Source: Desulfosporosinus sp. FKB (GTDB lineage Bacteria > Bacillota > Desulfitobacteriia > Desulfitobacteriales > Desulfitobacteriaceae). From it: DNA of 64,000 bases. Positions 44,359 through 53,648 of this stretch are shown one piece after another. The DNA is taken from assembly GCF_002196705.1 (NCBI RefSeq), contig NZ_NADJ01000015.1, positions 62,001 to 126,000 on the forward strand, read 5' to 3'. Numbering within the stretch: the stretch's first letter is position 1; each line of letters opens with the position of its first letter. The notes under the pieces were generated by a model. It searched no databases and was not told the origin of the DNA. It saw nothing but the letters and a program-made list of their open reading frames with translations. The translations under genes were made by a program, and so were the position numbers.

Positions 44359-44375
44359 CACAACGCTTAGTTGTG
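44359..44375. promoter_or_regulatory. Candidate LysR operator between assT and lysR
   Basis: CACAAC (44359-44364) and GTTGTG (44370-44375) form an inverted repeat around GCTTA, with the dyad form and spacing typical of LysR binding sites. It lies in the 227-base region between the divergent genes. Confidence 0.5.
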
Positions 44376-44489
44376 GACGTATCATCGAAGAGGTTCGTAT
44401 TAAATATCTTGATACTTGATACAATTACTAGTAAACAAGTTAAAATAAAAGTAAATTAAAAGTCTATAGTTAACAGGAAGTGAATTCGG

Positions 44490-45422
44490 ATGCGCATAAG
44501 TGATTTAAAACTTCTGATAGAATTATCTTACTCAAATTCAATTACTCTTACTGCAGAGAAAATGCATATTTCTCAACAAGGATTAAGCCAAATGATTACT
44601 CGTTTGGAACAAGAACTTAACGTTAAGCTTTTTCAAAGGAGTCGGCAAGGAACCACATTAACAGAAGCTGGTCAAAAAGCCATGATGACTGCGAAAGAGA
44701 TCGTGGAAAAATATGATGATTTAAAGGCAGAATTAGAGTTAATCAAATTGCGGCAAACATCCCCAGTTGAAGGGGAACTAACCCTTCTGCATTCCCATAA
44801 TTCAGGTACGACGATTTTGCCAAAGGCATTAAAACTCTATAAATCCAGATATCCAAACATAAACTTAACACTTAAAGAAAGCTCCCCGGTCGAAACTATT
44901 GCTCAGATTAACGATGATCCTTCGGTCGTAGGGCTTATAAACTTTCCGGAGTCTTTTTACCAAGATCCTGGAAATTATGTTTTAGCTTCGACTGAGTTAA
45001 TATATCAAGAACTTTTACAAGATGATTTAATCGTTTGTATACCAAAATCCTGGTTATTGAGCAATGATCAAATTAATTCGGCAAGTGAATTAGTTAAACA
45101 GCCAATGGTCTATTACGATACAAAACAATATTCAGAAATCGTATCACTAATTTTTTGTGACGCTGATCGATCTCCAAAAGTATTTTTGAAAACCCTTAAT
45201 AACGAATTATTTCGTCAAACAATCCTTGACGGGTTAGCTATGGGCCTTATTTCCAGGTTAGAATTGAGTGATAATCGACTATTAAAAGAGTGTACTGTCC
45301 AGTCGAATCTACGCTTAAAGCTAATCTTTACCTGGGTAAGTTCTGCAAAATACCCGATGTCAATTCCAGCCCAAAAGTTTTTGGAATGCCTGAAGCAATC
45401 CCCAAATATGTCGGACAGCTGA
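44490..45422 (+). CDS. LysR family transcriptional regulator
   Basis: A 310-aa LysR regulator. The N-terminal helix-turn-helix reads SITLTAEKMHISQQGLSQMI, followed by LNVKLFQRSRQGTTLTEAG. A substrate-binding domain covers about 90-300. It is divergent from assT and just ahead of the MFS transporter gene, so it probably controls both in answer to an aryl sulfate or phenolic compound. ATG at 44490 lies after GGAAGTGAATTCGG. Confidence 0.93.
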   Translation: MRISDLKLLIELSYSNSITLTAEKMHISQQGLSQMITRLEQELNVKLFQRSRQGTTLTEAGQKAMMTAKEIVEKYDDLKAELELIKLRQTSPVEGELTLLHSHNSGTTILPKALKLYKSRYPNINLTLKESSPVETIAQINDDPSVVGLINFPESFYQDPGNYVLASTELIYQELLQDDLIVCIPKSWLLSNDQINSASELVKQPMVYYDTKQYSEIVSLIFCDADRSPKVFLKTLNNELFRQTILDGLAMGLISRLELSDNRLLKECTVQSNLRLKLIFTWVSSAKYPMSIPAQKFLECLKQSPNMSDS

Positions 45423-45618
45423 CTACTTTTTGTTGTGAGAAAAGACAATAAGGTTCTGTTATATGGTGCCATTAGGTTTATGTATAATACGATTGAGGGA
45501 AAAAGTACAAACTAAACAGAAAGGAGTATAACCTTCCCAGCATAACCTTAACAGCCGATGTGCAGAGACCTTTGGTGTACTTTCTTATGATAAATTTCAC
45601 AATGTAGGGGGATTGGAA

Positions 45619-46995
45619 ATGGCAGTCGGGACGCAAGACAAAGATTATCTTTCCGGAGAATCTCTTCCAGCTCATAGAAAATTAAACAATAATTACTTTG
45701 ATAACCTAGAAGTTACCTCAATCCATAAGTTATTATTCTTCATTATTATGTTAGCCTATTTCTTTGAACAAATGGACAATTGGAATTTCGGTTTTATTGC
45801 CCCTGCGTTAATGAAGAGCTGGCACATTAACATGGCCGCTGTGGGAAAAATAAATTTTGCCTATTTTGTAGCCATGACCCTCGGTGGATTAACAGGTGGT
45901 ATTATTTCGGACTTTATTGGACGCCGAAAAACCTTTTTAGGAGCAATCCTTCTTTTCTCGATTGCTTCCATCGCCAATGGTTTTGCTCAAAATGTACAAG
46001 TGTTTACGATAACGAGAGCTCTAACTGGTTTCGGTGTTTTTTGTATGATGGTCACTTCTCAAGTGTATATTGCTGAAATGACACCAGCGGCTACACGTGG
46101 AAAATGGCAAAGCTTAACGGCTTCCTTTGGTTTTATGGCAGCCCCTTTGGTGGGACTTTTATGCCGCGTAGTTATTCCTCTGAGTCCCGAATCATGGCGT
46201 TATATCTTCTTCTTGGGCGGAGTTGGTCTTATTGGTTTTATAATGGGTCTCAAATATTTGAAAGAATCACCGCGTTGGTTAGTTACCAAAGGTAAGCAAG
46301 AATCAGCTGAAGAAGTCATTGAACAATTAACGAATGTTAAAGTTGACCTGACTGAAGCTGCTTCTAAAGTAGAACCTCGGGTTAAAACTTTAGATGTTTT
46401 AGCCGGAATATTATCACCGAAGTATCTTAAAAGGACATTAATCATCGTGTTCTTTGTTCTCCTTACAGTTCCTGCTGGGTTTGTCATCACGAACTGGACT
46501 CCGACACTATTAAACCAAAGAGGGTTAAGTGTTAATGATGCTTTGACAGCTTCTTCCCTCCTCATGTTTGGTGTTCCGGCAGGCTGTTACTTATCCTCCT
46601 TAATTGCTGACAAAGGCGGCCGAAAGGTTCCTATGGCAATCATGGCTTTATCAGTTGCATTATTATCCGTGATCTTTGGACAAATAAGCGGATTCGTCCC
46701 CATTGTACTTTGCGGATTCTTAATGATCGCGGTCAATATGGCTATGAACTTTATAACCTTCAGTTACATTGCTGAAAATTATCCCACGAAAATGCGGAAT
46801 ACCTCAACTGGAATTCACAATGCAGCAGGGCGCTTAGCAACCTCAGTTCTTCAATTATATATTCCTGTAGTCTTTGCTCAGTATAAATTTACAGGGGTTT
46901 ACAATATGGTAGCGATTTTAGTTTGTATTCCCGTAGCCTTCTTATTATTATGGGGATTAAGAACGGGTGGCAAGTCGCTTGAAGAGATTTCCTAA
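45619..46995 (+). CDS. MFS transporter, aromatic acid/sugar porter-like
   Basis: A 458-aa major facilitator superfamily protein with 12 predicted helices. The loop 2-3 signature is DFIGRRKTFLGAI, and others are RALTGFGVF, PESWRYIFFLGG and ESPRWLVTKGK. The last two are seen in sugar porter and AAHS-type carriers. ATG at 45619 follows GGGGGATTGGAA. In context it may import sulfated aromatics for AssT and the sulfatase. The substrate is not determined. A palindromic element starts four bases after its stop codon. Confidence 0.88.
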   Translation: MAVGTQDKDYLSGESLPAHRKLNNNYFDNLEVTSIHKLLFFIIMLAYFFEQMDNWNFGFIAPALMKSWHINMAAVGKINFAYFVAMTLGGLTGGIISDFIGRRKTFLGAILLFSIASIANGFAQNVQVFTITRALTGFGVFCMMVTSQVYIAEMTPAATRGKWQSLTASFGFMAAPLVGLLCRVVIPLSPESWRYIFFLGGVGLIGFIMGLKYLKESPRWLVTKGKQESAEEVIEQLTNVKVDLTEAASKVEPRVKTLDVLAGILSPKYLKRTLIIVFFVLLTVPAGFVITNWTPTLLNQRGLSVNDALTASSLLMFGVPAGCYLSSLIADKGGRKVPMAIMALSVALLSVIFGQISGFVPIVLCGFLMIAVNMAMNFITFSYIAENYPTKMRNTSTGIHNAAGRLATSVLQLYIPVVFAQYKFTGVYNMVAILVCIPVAFLLLWGLRTGGKSLEEIS

Positions 46996-46999
46996 AAGA

Positions 47000-47112
47000 G
47001 TGAACTCGTTCAGTAAAAGCTGAACATCAGAGCTTCGGTAGGACTCTCTCCCCATCGAGGCAAGGTATAGGAACCACTCCTACTCGAAGTGGGAGTCTTA
47101 CGATTGGGTAAA
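47000..47112 (+). mobile_element. Palindromic IS200/IS605-type miniature element, copy 1
   Basis: Begins GTGAACTCG with the left hairpin GTTCAGTAAAAGCTGAAC at 47008-47025, and ends in a right hairpin CTCCTACTCGAAGTGGGAG (47077-47095) plus CTTACGATTGGGTAAA. No coding capacity. Subterminal hairpins without terminal inverted repeats fit nonautonomous IS200/IS605 relatives. It starts right after the MFS stop codon. Confidence 0.65.
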
Positions 47113-47145
47113 GTAATCAGTTATACGTTCATAGTACAATTAACA

Positions 47146-47185
47146 GTAAAACACTGCCAAGAATAACCTTTGGGCAGTGTTTTAC
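47146..47185 (-). terminator. Terminator after the alkylsulfatase-like gene
   Basis: Perfect 13-bp arms GTAAAACACTGCC (47146-47158) and GGCAGTGTTTTAC (47173-47185). On the minus strand the stem ends GTTTTAC. It lies about 55 bases past the stop codon. Confidence 0.75.
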
Positions 47186-47241
47186 TTATCTCTTCATCTT
47201 TCGAAGTCCTATCTTCCTCAAACATCGGGTGTTGAACGCGG

Positions 47242-48522
47242 CTACAAATCAGCAAGCAGTTCCTTGGCACAGGCAAAATAGTAGTGACGCCCGTTCGCAC
47301 TTCGTTCTTGTCGGGCAAGACTGATAAGGCCTTGAGCTTTATACTTTAGCGCCAGTTTATTGGTACTATCTGCGGCAATAATAATATCAGCAAGTTCAAG
47401 GGCCCATTGGGCCTCTTCGTTGTCTAGGGCTTGACTGATGGCAGATAGGACAGACTCTATGCCCCCCATGAGAGCAATGGTCTTCTCAGCACGAGTTCGA
47501 ATTGGCAGAGGATTGAGCTTGGTCGGATTACCATCAAACCAACCCACATAACCGGCATATATTCCTCGCACAGACCAAGCAACTGTGCCATAAAATTCAC
47601 CAAGATAAGGAAGGTTGGCCCACTTTTCAGGCAGTTTGACGGCCTCTGCTACCTCATCCATAGTCATACCTTGATTCATTCCTTTAAGAGTTTCTGTAAG
47701 AACATAATCAATAGCATCACGAAAGTTAGTTAAAGTATCTGTAACAGCGCTTGCGCCGATGATTGGGCGTGTGTGACCAGGCAAAAGATAATTAGCCTGA
47801 TAAGCAATCAGCTTATCCAAAGTGTCTACCCAGGTACTGATATCTCGATACTGACTGCCTCGAATGGGATACAGATTGGGCCAGCAACCATAGTAATTGT
47901 CACCACAGCAAAGTACTTTTTGTGCCGGCAGCCAGATGAGTATCTGGTCATCAGATTCCCCTGGGGCTGCAGCAAGTTCAAAAGTGATTCCATCAATATC
48001 CCGTACGATCTTTTCCTCGCTATAAACAGTAGTTGGTGGCAAGAAAGCCCTTCGGCCCTTACCTTGAACAATACCTTCGCGAACGCCGATTCCTTCAGAA
48101 ATGGCTTCTTCATCGCTGAGTTCATAGCCAAATTGTCTGATGCCGCGCTGATTGAGCACGTCCTGCAGGGCATCCATTCGCCCAAGAACCGGCTTAGAAG
48201 GTGCAAAGGCGATAATCTCCGGGTTGGAGTCTCTAAAAACACCGGCACCTCCAAGATGATCCGGATGGCCATGAGTGTAGATGATCGTCTTAACCGGCTT
48301 TTCAGTATGCTCGGCAATAAGGGCTTTAAGAGCTTCAGCGCGATAGTCGCAGTCAAGAGTATCAATTAGAATGACTGTGTTTTTTCCTATAATAAAACTG
48401 GCATTGCTGATGCCATAACCCATAACATGATAGACAACGTCGGGTATTATTTCTGTGACTTGGCAAGGATAGGCCGTTGCTGAAAATTCTTTTAATAATT
48501 GTTCACCGTCTGGTAGTAACAT
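47242..48522 (-). CDS. Metallo-beta-lactamase-fold alkylsulfatase-like hydrolase
   Basis: A 426-aa MBL-fold enzyme. The metal motif is YTHGHPDHLGG (the THxHxDHxGG of SdsA1-type alkylsulfatases), with later YLLPGHTRPI. A helical alkylsulfatase dimerisation domain follows at about 280-426 (WALELADIIIAADSTNKLALKYKAQGL is typical in form). It lacks the C-terminal SCP2-like domain of full SdsA1 (about 630-660 aa). The start at ATG 48522 follows AGAGGTGTTAGTA. Beside AssT, the likely task is cleaving sulfate esters, but other ester or lactone substrates are possible. Confidence 0.82.
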   Translation of the reverse strand: MLLPDGEQLLKEFSATAYPCQVTEIIPDVVYHVMGYGISNASFIIGKNTVILIDTLDCDYRAEALKALIAEHTEKPVKTIIYTHGHPDHLGGAGVFRDSNPEIIAFAPSKPVLGRMDALQDVLNQRGIRQFGYELSDEEAISEGIGVREGIVQGKGRRAFLPPTTVYSEEKIVRDIDGITFELAAAPGESDDQILIWLPAQKVLCCGDNYYGCWPNLYPIRGSQYRDISTWVDTLDKLIAYQANYLLPGHTRPIIGASAVTDTLTNFRDAIDYVLTETLKGMNQGMTMDEVAEAVKLPEKWANLPYLGEFYGTVAWSVRGIYAGYVGWFDGNPTKLNPLPIRTRAEKTIALMGGIESVLSAISQALDNEEAQWALELADIIIAADSTNKLALKYKAQGLISLARQERSANGRHYYFACAKELLADL

Positions 48523-48750
48523 TACTAACACCTCTCATATTATCGATTTAGGACTGATATAGTTTAACACGTGAATGGCTGTAATGCGACCTGAACTTAT
48601 TAATTAAGATGCCTTTCGTTCTATCGAATCGCTTCGCATGCACTTCATTTGCTTCTCAGCAAATTTTTTCATGCTCGCCCCTTGTCCTTACAGCCCTTAT
48701 ATCCAATGCTAACCCAAACTGTTCCTTTAACCAGCAGTAAGCTGTAGTAA

Positions 48751-48800
48751 GTGAACTCGTTCAGCTAAAGCTGAACATCGGGGCTTACAATTGGATAAAA
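48751..48800 (+). mobile_element. Palindromic element, copy 2 (internally deleted)
   Basis: Has the left hairpin region (GTGAACTCGTTCAGC, GCTGAACATCGGGGCTT) directly joined to the tail ACAATTGGATAAAA, which follows the right end in other copies. The middle is missing. Its A-rich tail supplies the T tract of the terminator at 48806-48831 on the minus strand. Confidence 0.6.
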
Positions 48801-48831
48801 AAAGATAAGAGCACATGGAGTCATGCTCTTA
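48797..48831 (-). terminator. Terminator after the first MerR/TipA gene
   Basis: TAAGAGCA (48806-48813) pairs with TGCTCTTA (48824-48831). On the minus strand a run of seven T residues (48797-48803) follows a single base after TATC. Confidence 0.75.
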
Positions 48832-48862
48832 CCTTTTGATAAAGATTTAGATGCGTCCTTTA

Positions 48863-49609
48863 CTAATTAGAAGCCGCATATAGTTCAGCAGCTATACAAA
48901 GGTAATAGGAAAGCCCAATTTGCTCATTTTCAAGCATATTTCTATGAAAATCATCTTCCACAAAGAACTTTGCTTGAGCCGCAAAAGACTGCGCATTGAT
49001 ATTGTGGCTATGATTTTTTAAACATAGAATATGATTCTCCAACATCTGTTGTATCCTCTCATCATCTGCTTTCCAGCCGTTCTTTAGTGCATTGGAAATA
49101 CCGCATATAAATTGTTTAGCTTCCGTTGCTTGTTCATTTAAGTTATCCACTTGGTGTTCCTTTACTTTTGGCATTGTATACCCATATTTTTCTTTAAGGT
49201 ATTTCCCTTGCTCCGAAAGCGCATTTTCCCATTCCTCTTTGTTAAAACCGTTAAACATTTTTGATTTATCCATGACTTCTCCTTTCTTGGCGTGGACGAT
49301 CGAGTCTTCAATTGTCTTTACTAAACGTTCCAATCTCTGCTTGCGCGCCATAAGCAGTTCGTGTTGGTTAGTCAAGCATTCTAAACGACTCGGCTCGTCC
49401 TTAAGTGCTTTTTTGATATCTTCGAGTGAAAAATCAAGCTCACGGTAAAACAAGATTTGCTGTAATTGTTCAAGTTCTGTTGACCCATAAAGACGGTAGC
49501 CGGCATTAGTTATTTTGCAAGGCTTTAGTAAGCCAATTTTATGATAGTGGTGGAGCGTTTTTATCGTTACTCCTGCAAATTTCGCTACTTCTTTAACCGT
49601 GTACTGCAA
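48863..49609 (-). CDS. MerR family regulator with TipA-like C-terminal domain, copy 1
   Basis: A 248-aa regulator. The MerR helix-turn-helix is VKEVAKFAGVTIKTLHHYHKIGLL (residues 5-28). A coiled coil follows, then a TipAS-type ligand domain (about 125-245). TipA proteins bind thiopeptide or other antibiotics through this domain and switch on efflux or modification genes. It resembles the regulator at 62757-63533. No obvious target gene lies beside it apart from the GNAT gene at 49886. Confidence 0.88.
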   Translation of the reverse strand: MQYTVKEVAKFAGVTIKTLHHYHKIGLLKPCKITNAGYRLYGSTELEQLQQILFYRELDFSLEDIKKALKDEPSRLECLTNQHELLMARKQRLERLVKTIEDSIVHAKKGEVMDKSKMFNGFNKEEWENALSEQGKYLKEKYGYTMPKVKEHQVDNLNEQATEAKQFICGISNALKNGWKADDERIQQMLENHILCLKNHSHNINAQSFAAQAKFFVEDDFHRNMLENEQIGLSYYLCIAAELYAASN

Positions 49610-49672
49610 AATTTTTCACCTCGCGAATAATCGTAAGCCCTCCTCCAAGGTAAGAGTCAAGGTTTATAGTGA

Positions 49673-49855
49673 GTGAACTCGTTCAGCCAAAGCTGAACAT
49701 CGGGGCTTTAGATACAATAATGTCCAGTGGACATTATTGCCGAGCCGCCTTTCCCAATAGGAATACTTAGCGGCGAAGGAGGACTCTACCCCACCTGAAG
49801 TTAACGAAGGACCCACCCCCACTTAAGAAGCGGGGGTCTTAAAAACTGGATAAAA
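49673..49855 (+). mobile_element. Palindromic element, copy 3 (long form)
   Basis: Four hairpins in order: GTTCAGC-CAAA-GCTGAAC; CAATAATGTCC-AGT-GGACATTATTG; GCCGC with GCGGC around TTTCCCAATAGGAATACTTA; and the end hairpin CCCCACTT-AAGAAGCGGGG. Nearly the same as copy 5 (60278-60454, opposite strand). No coding capacity. Confidence 0.75.
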
Positions 49856-49885
49856 ATATTATTGCTGGATCGCAATAGAGAGTAA

Positions 49886-50425
49886 TTAAGGTTTTACTCT
49901 ACAAAGCCAGATCATGTGATCGTAATTTGATCCCCAATAATCTTTTACTACTTTATGGGGTTCTCCAAATTTCCTTAGCCATCGTTTCTGAGCATTTTTA
50001 TAGCCACTGTCTAAACAAAACCATTCAATACCTTGTTTCGACAGGTGTTTTAGCATAGTATTAATCAATTCTGAGCCTACGCCTTGACCTTGGTAAGGTG
50101 GCAAAATGAATAAACTTCCTAATTCACCAATATTGTTGAGCTGGTTTTCGGTACACTTTTTGATATCTTCACCACATAAACCAAAGGAAATCGTGCCAAT
50201 AACAGTTTCATTTAGTTTAGCGATCATGAAACACAAGGGGTAATTAGATTTATCCAGTGAAGACTTAAGCAATTGTTTCTTATGGGCAATTTCTCTGAGA
50301 ATATCCTCTTGGCGGTGCCCAAGTCCCTCATTGTTAAACGCATCAGGAATTGTTGTCTCAAAAACAAGTGATGCCCCTCTTATCTCGGATTGTGTAAGAT
50401 TACTTATCACTAATCCATTTATCAT
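49886..50425 (-). CDS. GNAT family N-acetyltransferase
   Basis: A 179-aa acetyltransferase. The acetyl-CoA site is LPPYQGQGVGSELINTML (motif A) with GELGSLFILPPY ahead. It moves an acetyl group to an unknown acceptor such as an amine, antibiotic or protein N-terminus. The ATG at 50425 is nine bases from AGAGGG; upstream TTG codons are possible. Confidence 0.82.
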   Translation of the reverse strand: MINGLVISNLTQSEIRGASLVFETTIPDAFNNEGLGHRQEDILREIAHKKQLLKSSLDKSNYPLCFMIAKLNETVIGTISFGLCGEDIKKCTENQLNNIGELGSLFILPPYQGQGVGSELINTMLKHLSKQGIEWFCLDSGYKNAQKRWLRKFGEPHKVVKDYWGSNYDHMIWLCRVKP

Positions 50426-50796
50426 CAACAAACACCCTCTTACAAAATAATCAAACTAATGGTTGTCTTCAAATTTAAGACCTCGTATGAACCATGCCTC
50501 AACCTCTCTGCCAAACTATACAATAAAATACCAACTCGCTACAAGGCTAAAATGCAAAACCCTTTTTACTCAGCATCAAGTGAGTTACTTAATCGAACAA
50601 CTCACAGAAAAGCCGGAGTAGCCGGACTAACATAATCCAGCTCAATAATATATTCATTTGGATTGTACATAAAATAATAAGCAGAACATACCAGTGTACA
50701 TCTTTTGTTCTTGGAGATATTAATTTCCAGACACAAATATTCTTTTTAAATTCCAGAATTCTTTACATAATAATTTCAAAACGGAGGGAAAACAAT
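50426..50796. other. Intergenic stretch before the Mur-ligase-like gene
   Basis: No gene or clear hairpin is seen in these 371 bases. It lies between divergent genes and should hold both promoters. I could not pick a confident promoter. Confidence 0.35.
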
Positions 50797-52671
50797 TTGA
50801 AAATCATTGGTTCTCAAGTTTTTCAAGGCAAAAATATTTACTCTCATAAAAAATGTATCCGATTAGACTTGGATTTGGAAGGATACAGTGAAATCCCTAC
50901 GAAAGATATCAAAGATTTTAACAAGACTTTAAAACATATACTTCCGGAGCTTTCGAAACACCGATGTGGGATTGATGAAGATCAAGGTTTTTATAAGCGG
51001 CTTGAAGAAGGAACGTACTTAGCCCACGTATCGGAACATATAATCATAGCCCTCCACAATATGCTTGGTTTAGATGTTAACTATGGGAAAGCCCGGGAGT
51101 TATCAGGAGATAACTATTATGTTATTTATCAATATGAATATGCCAAAACAGGTTTAGAAGCTGGAAGATTGGCCATTGACCTTATAAATTCCTTAATTGC
51201 CGGACAATCTCTTAACATCGATTTGCGGTTTAATCTCTTAAAACAACTCTTAAGAGCGGAACAGTTAGGGGTAAGTACATTAGCCATTTGCGAGGAAGCA
51301 AAAAAACGTGGTATTCCCATCTTAAGATTAAGCGAAGATCATATTGTGCAATTAGGTTATGGAAAGTACGCAAAACGAATTCGAGAAACGTTAAATTATG
51401 CTACACAGGAAATTGCAGCAACATATCGTGGAACCAAACGGAATGTGGCTGCACATATGGCCGACCAACTATTCAATGACGGGCAGACCTCTATTCCCTT
51501 AGTTGCTATAACTGGCACCAATGGTAAAACGACCACCACAAGACTTATAGCACATATACTTTCAATTGCTGGTTATACGGTTGGGATGACAACTAGCGAT
51601 GGAATATATATTAATAATAGATGCATTTCTAAAGGTGATACAACAGGCCCCCTAAGCGCACTTGCCATTCTGAAGAATAAAGATATTGAGGCAGCGGTTT
51701 TAGAAACGGCTCGCGGAGGAATTATTCGGGAGGGCTTAGCATATGACCTCGCCGACGTTGGAGTTATTACAAATATAACCGAGGATCATCTTGGGATAGA
51801 TGAAGTTCACACGTTAGACGATTTGGCAAAAGTTAAAGCTTTGGTGGGCGAAGCCGTGAAGGAAGATGGCTTTACCGTGATTAATGGGGATGACAAAATG
51901 AGTTTGACTATTATGACGCGATTCAAGAGTCAACTAATTATTTTTTCTCTTCATAAGGATAACAAAGCACTTCAGGCAAATTTGAAAAATGGTGGCTATG
52001 GTATATATAGAGATCAAGATAAACTTGTAGTCCAAAAGGGATCTTCTTCCGATGTACTCATGGACATCAAAGATATTGGCATAAGTATGAATGGTATTCT
52101 AATCTATAATGTTCAAAACGCCATGGCTTCCTGTGCAGCCGCCATAGGACTTGGCATCGATTTAACTACAATTAAACTGGGGCTATCCTCTTTTAACCAT
52201 GAGCAAAATCCTGGCCGATTTAATATGTATTCAGTTAATAATAAACGAGTGATCTTAGATTATGGCCATAATAAAGACGGATATTCTTCCGTATTAGAGG
52301 GACTGAAACATATGGAGTATAAACATCTCTTTGGAGTAATCGGAGTACCGGGAGATAGAATCGATAAAGACATAATTGATGTGGGTAAGTGTGCTGGTGA
52401 AAACTTCGATTATATTATTATTAAAGAAGATATAGAAAAACGAGGAAGGATAAGAGGCGAAGTTGCTGATCTTCTGGAAAGAGGAGTTCTAGCAGCCAAG
52501 TTCCCTAAACAGAATGTCCTGAAAATCTTGGAGGAAACGGAAGCCTTTAAAGCGGCTTTAGAACAAGCCGAGCCTGAAGATATTGTCATTATCTTCTTCG
52601 AAAAATCGGAGCCGCTAATAGACATTATAGAAAGTATGCCAGCTAAAATTGAAGCCTTATCTGCTAAATAG
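50797..52671 (+). CDS. Cyanophycin-synthetase-like Mur ligase lacking the ATP-grasp domain
   Basis: A 624-aa protein. The N-terminal part (1 to about 235) matches the start of CphA, including the segment LGVSTLAICEEAKKRGIPI and VQLGYGKYAKRI. It then passes straight to a Mur ligase: P-loop AITGTNGKTTTTRL (240-246), ETARGGIIREGLAYD, NITEDHLGIDE and ILDYGHNKDGY. In CphA about 250 residues of ATP-grasp, the module that adds aspartate to the backbone, lie between these parts. That module is absent and the join is clean, so the gene is not simply broken. Start TTG follows GGAGGG. The substrate is unknown. Confidence 0.85.
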   Translation: MKIIGSQVFQGKNIYSHKKCIRLDLDLEGYSEIPTKDIKDFNKTLKHILPELSKHRCGIDEDQGFYKRLEEGTYLAHVSEHIIIALHNMLGLDVNYGKARELSGDNYYVIYQYEYAKTGLEAGRLAIDLINSLIAGQSLNIDLRFNLLKQLLRAEQLGVSTLAICEEAKKRGIPILRLSEDHIVQLGYGKYAKRIRETLNYATQEIAATYRGTKRNVAAHMADQLFNDGQTSIPLVAITGTNGKTTTTRLIAHILSIAGYTVGMTTSDGIYINNRCISKGDTTGPLSALAILKNKDIEAAVLETARGGIIREGLAYDLADVGVITNITEDHLGIDEVHTLDDLAKVKALVGEAVKEDGFTVINGDDKMSLTIMTRFKSQLIIFSLHKDNKALQANLKNGGYGIYRDQDKLVVQKGSSSDVLMDIKDIGISMNGILIYNVQNAMASCAAAIGLGIDLTTIKLGLSSFNHEQNPGRFNMYSVNNKRVILDYGHNKDGYSSVLEGLKHMEYKHLFGVIGVPGDRIDKDIIDVGKCAGENFDYIIIKEDIEKRGRIRGEVADLLERGVLAAKFPKQNVLKILEETEAFKAALEQAEPEDIVIIFFEKSEPLIDIIESMPAKIEALSAK

Positions 52672-52844
52672 AATTAAATAACGGTTATTCAATGAAGAAT
52701 TTGGGGGATAGTTATTCACAAGAAGACCTTGTAAAAGTCCAAAAAGCAGAATAAGAGATTAACCAAGGAACTGATAGTTCTAAAATATTAATTGCTTATG
52801 ATAAAAAGAATAATGGTTTATGATTCCTAAAATAGAGAAATATA

Positions 52845-52869
52845 GGGCTGCAAATTAGCGGCCCCTTTT
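52845..52869 (+). terminator. Terminator after the Mur-ligase-like gene
   Basis: GGGCTGC (52845-52851) pairs with GCGGCCC (52858-52864), followed by CTTTTT, on the plus strand. Confidence 0.8.
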
Positions 52870-52960
52870 TGTTTCCCACTAATAAGTCATAACTCCAAAG
52901 AATAATAAGTAACCAATATGTACATTTTAACTACAGAATAGATAGGGAGGAAAATTACAT

Positions 52961-53359
52961 ATGCATCAGCGAAAATCAATTTCAATAATTTCTTTTCTTA
53001 TTGTCCTACTCTTAGTAGGATGCAGTAAACAACCTGCACCTGCACCTACAAATCCGCCCTCTCCTCAAACTGGGCAATCAACAAAATCGCCTACGGCTAA
53101 CATCTCTTCTGGGGCATCAAACGCTGTAACCCAAGTAAGTGGCGCAGCTTTATACACGACAAATTGTGCTGGATGTCACGGTGCTACTGGCGCCGGCACG
53201 AGTGGCCCTGCTATTAATACGGACGAGTGGAAGAATAATTCTGCAAAGGTTCAAGGTATTATAAAAAAAGGACAGGGCACCATGCCTTCTTTCTCTGGAA
53301 AACTCAATGACACACAAATCAAGGCAATTGGAGATTTCGTTGCATCGTTGAAAAAATAG
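52961..53359 (+). CDS. Cytochrome c class I lipoprotein
   Basis: A 132-aa secreted lipoprotein with one c-type heme. The signal peptide ends in the lipobox LLLVGC; a Pro/Ser/Thr-rich linker follows (about 24-60). The heme motif is CAGCH with a probable axial methionine in TMPSFSGKL. Such small cytochromes c carry electrons at the outer face of the membrane. No maturation or partner gene is near. Start ATG at 52961 follows AGGGAGGAAAATTAC. The sequence is compact like cytochrome c6/c551. Confidence 0.92.
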   Translation: MHQRKSISIISFLIVLLLVGCSKQPAPAPTNPPSPQTGQSTKSPTANISSGASNAVTQVSGAALYTTNCAGCHGATGAGTSGPAINTDEWKNNSAKVQGIIKKGQGTMPSFSGKLNDTQIKAIGDFVASLKK

Positions 53360-53412
53360 ACTATTTTACATAAAAAATATCGTTTGAACAAAGAAACCCT
53401 TATTCCATATTT

Positions 53413-53458
53413 AAAACTTCAAATACCCTAGCACAGTCTAAGGGTATTTGAAGTTTTT
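53413..53458 (+). terminator. Terminator after the cytochrome gene
   Basis: Perfect 18-bp arms AAAACTTCAAATACCCTA (53413-53430) and complement (53440-53457), followed by TT on the plus strand. Confidence 0.85.
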
Positions 53459-53648
53459 TATACATAATTATATTTTTTGCTATTTCGCAGATTTTTGACG
53501 TCTATGAGTTTTACTTTAGAATATATATTTATCTTAGCCTTTTATTTAATAGGTCAATATTTCAAATATAATTTCTTTCTTTTTACATAAAGTTTTGAAA
53601 AGTCTCATCTTATAAATCAAACACTACTGAGCAGAAGGGTACTATAAA

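Noticed and set aside
47121-47318. Open frame on the minus strand overlapping the alkylsulfatase end
   Set aside because: It overlaps the hydrolase gene and a terminator hairpin, and has no ribosome site.
48638-48835. Resistance cassette carried by a transposon around the TipA-like gene
   Set aside because: The short palindromic copies are nonautonomous and no transposase is present, so a composite transposon cannot be supported.
50797-52671. Genuine cyanophycin synthetase
   Set aside because: The ATP-grasp domain needed for backbone synthesis is missing, so the name would mislead.
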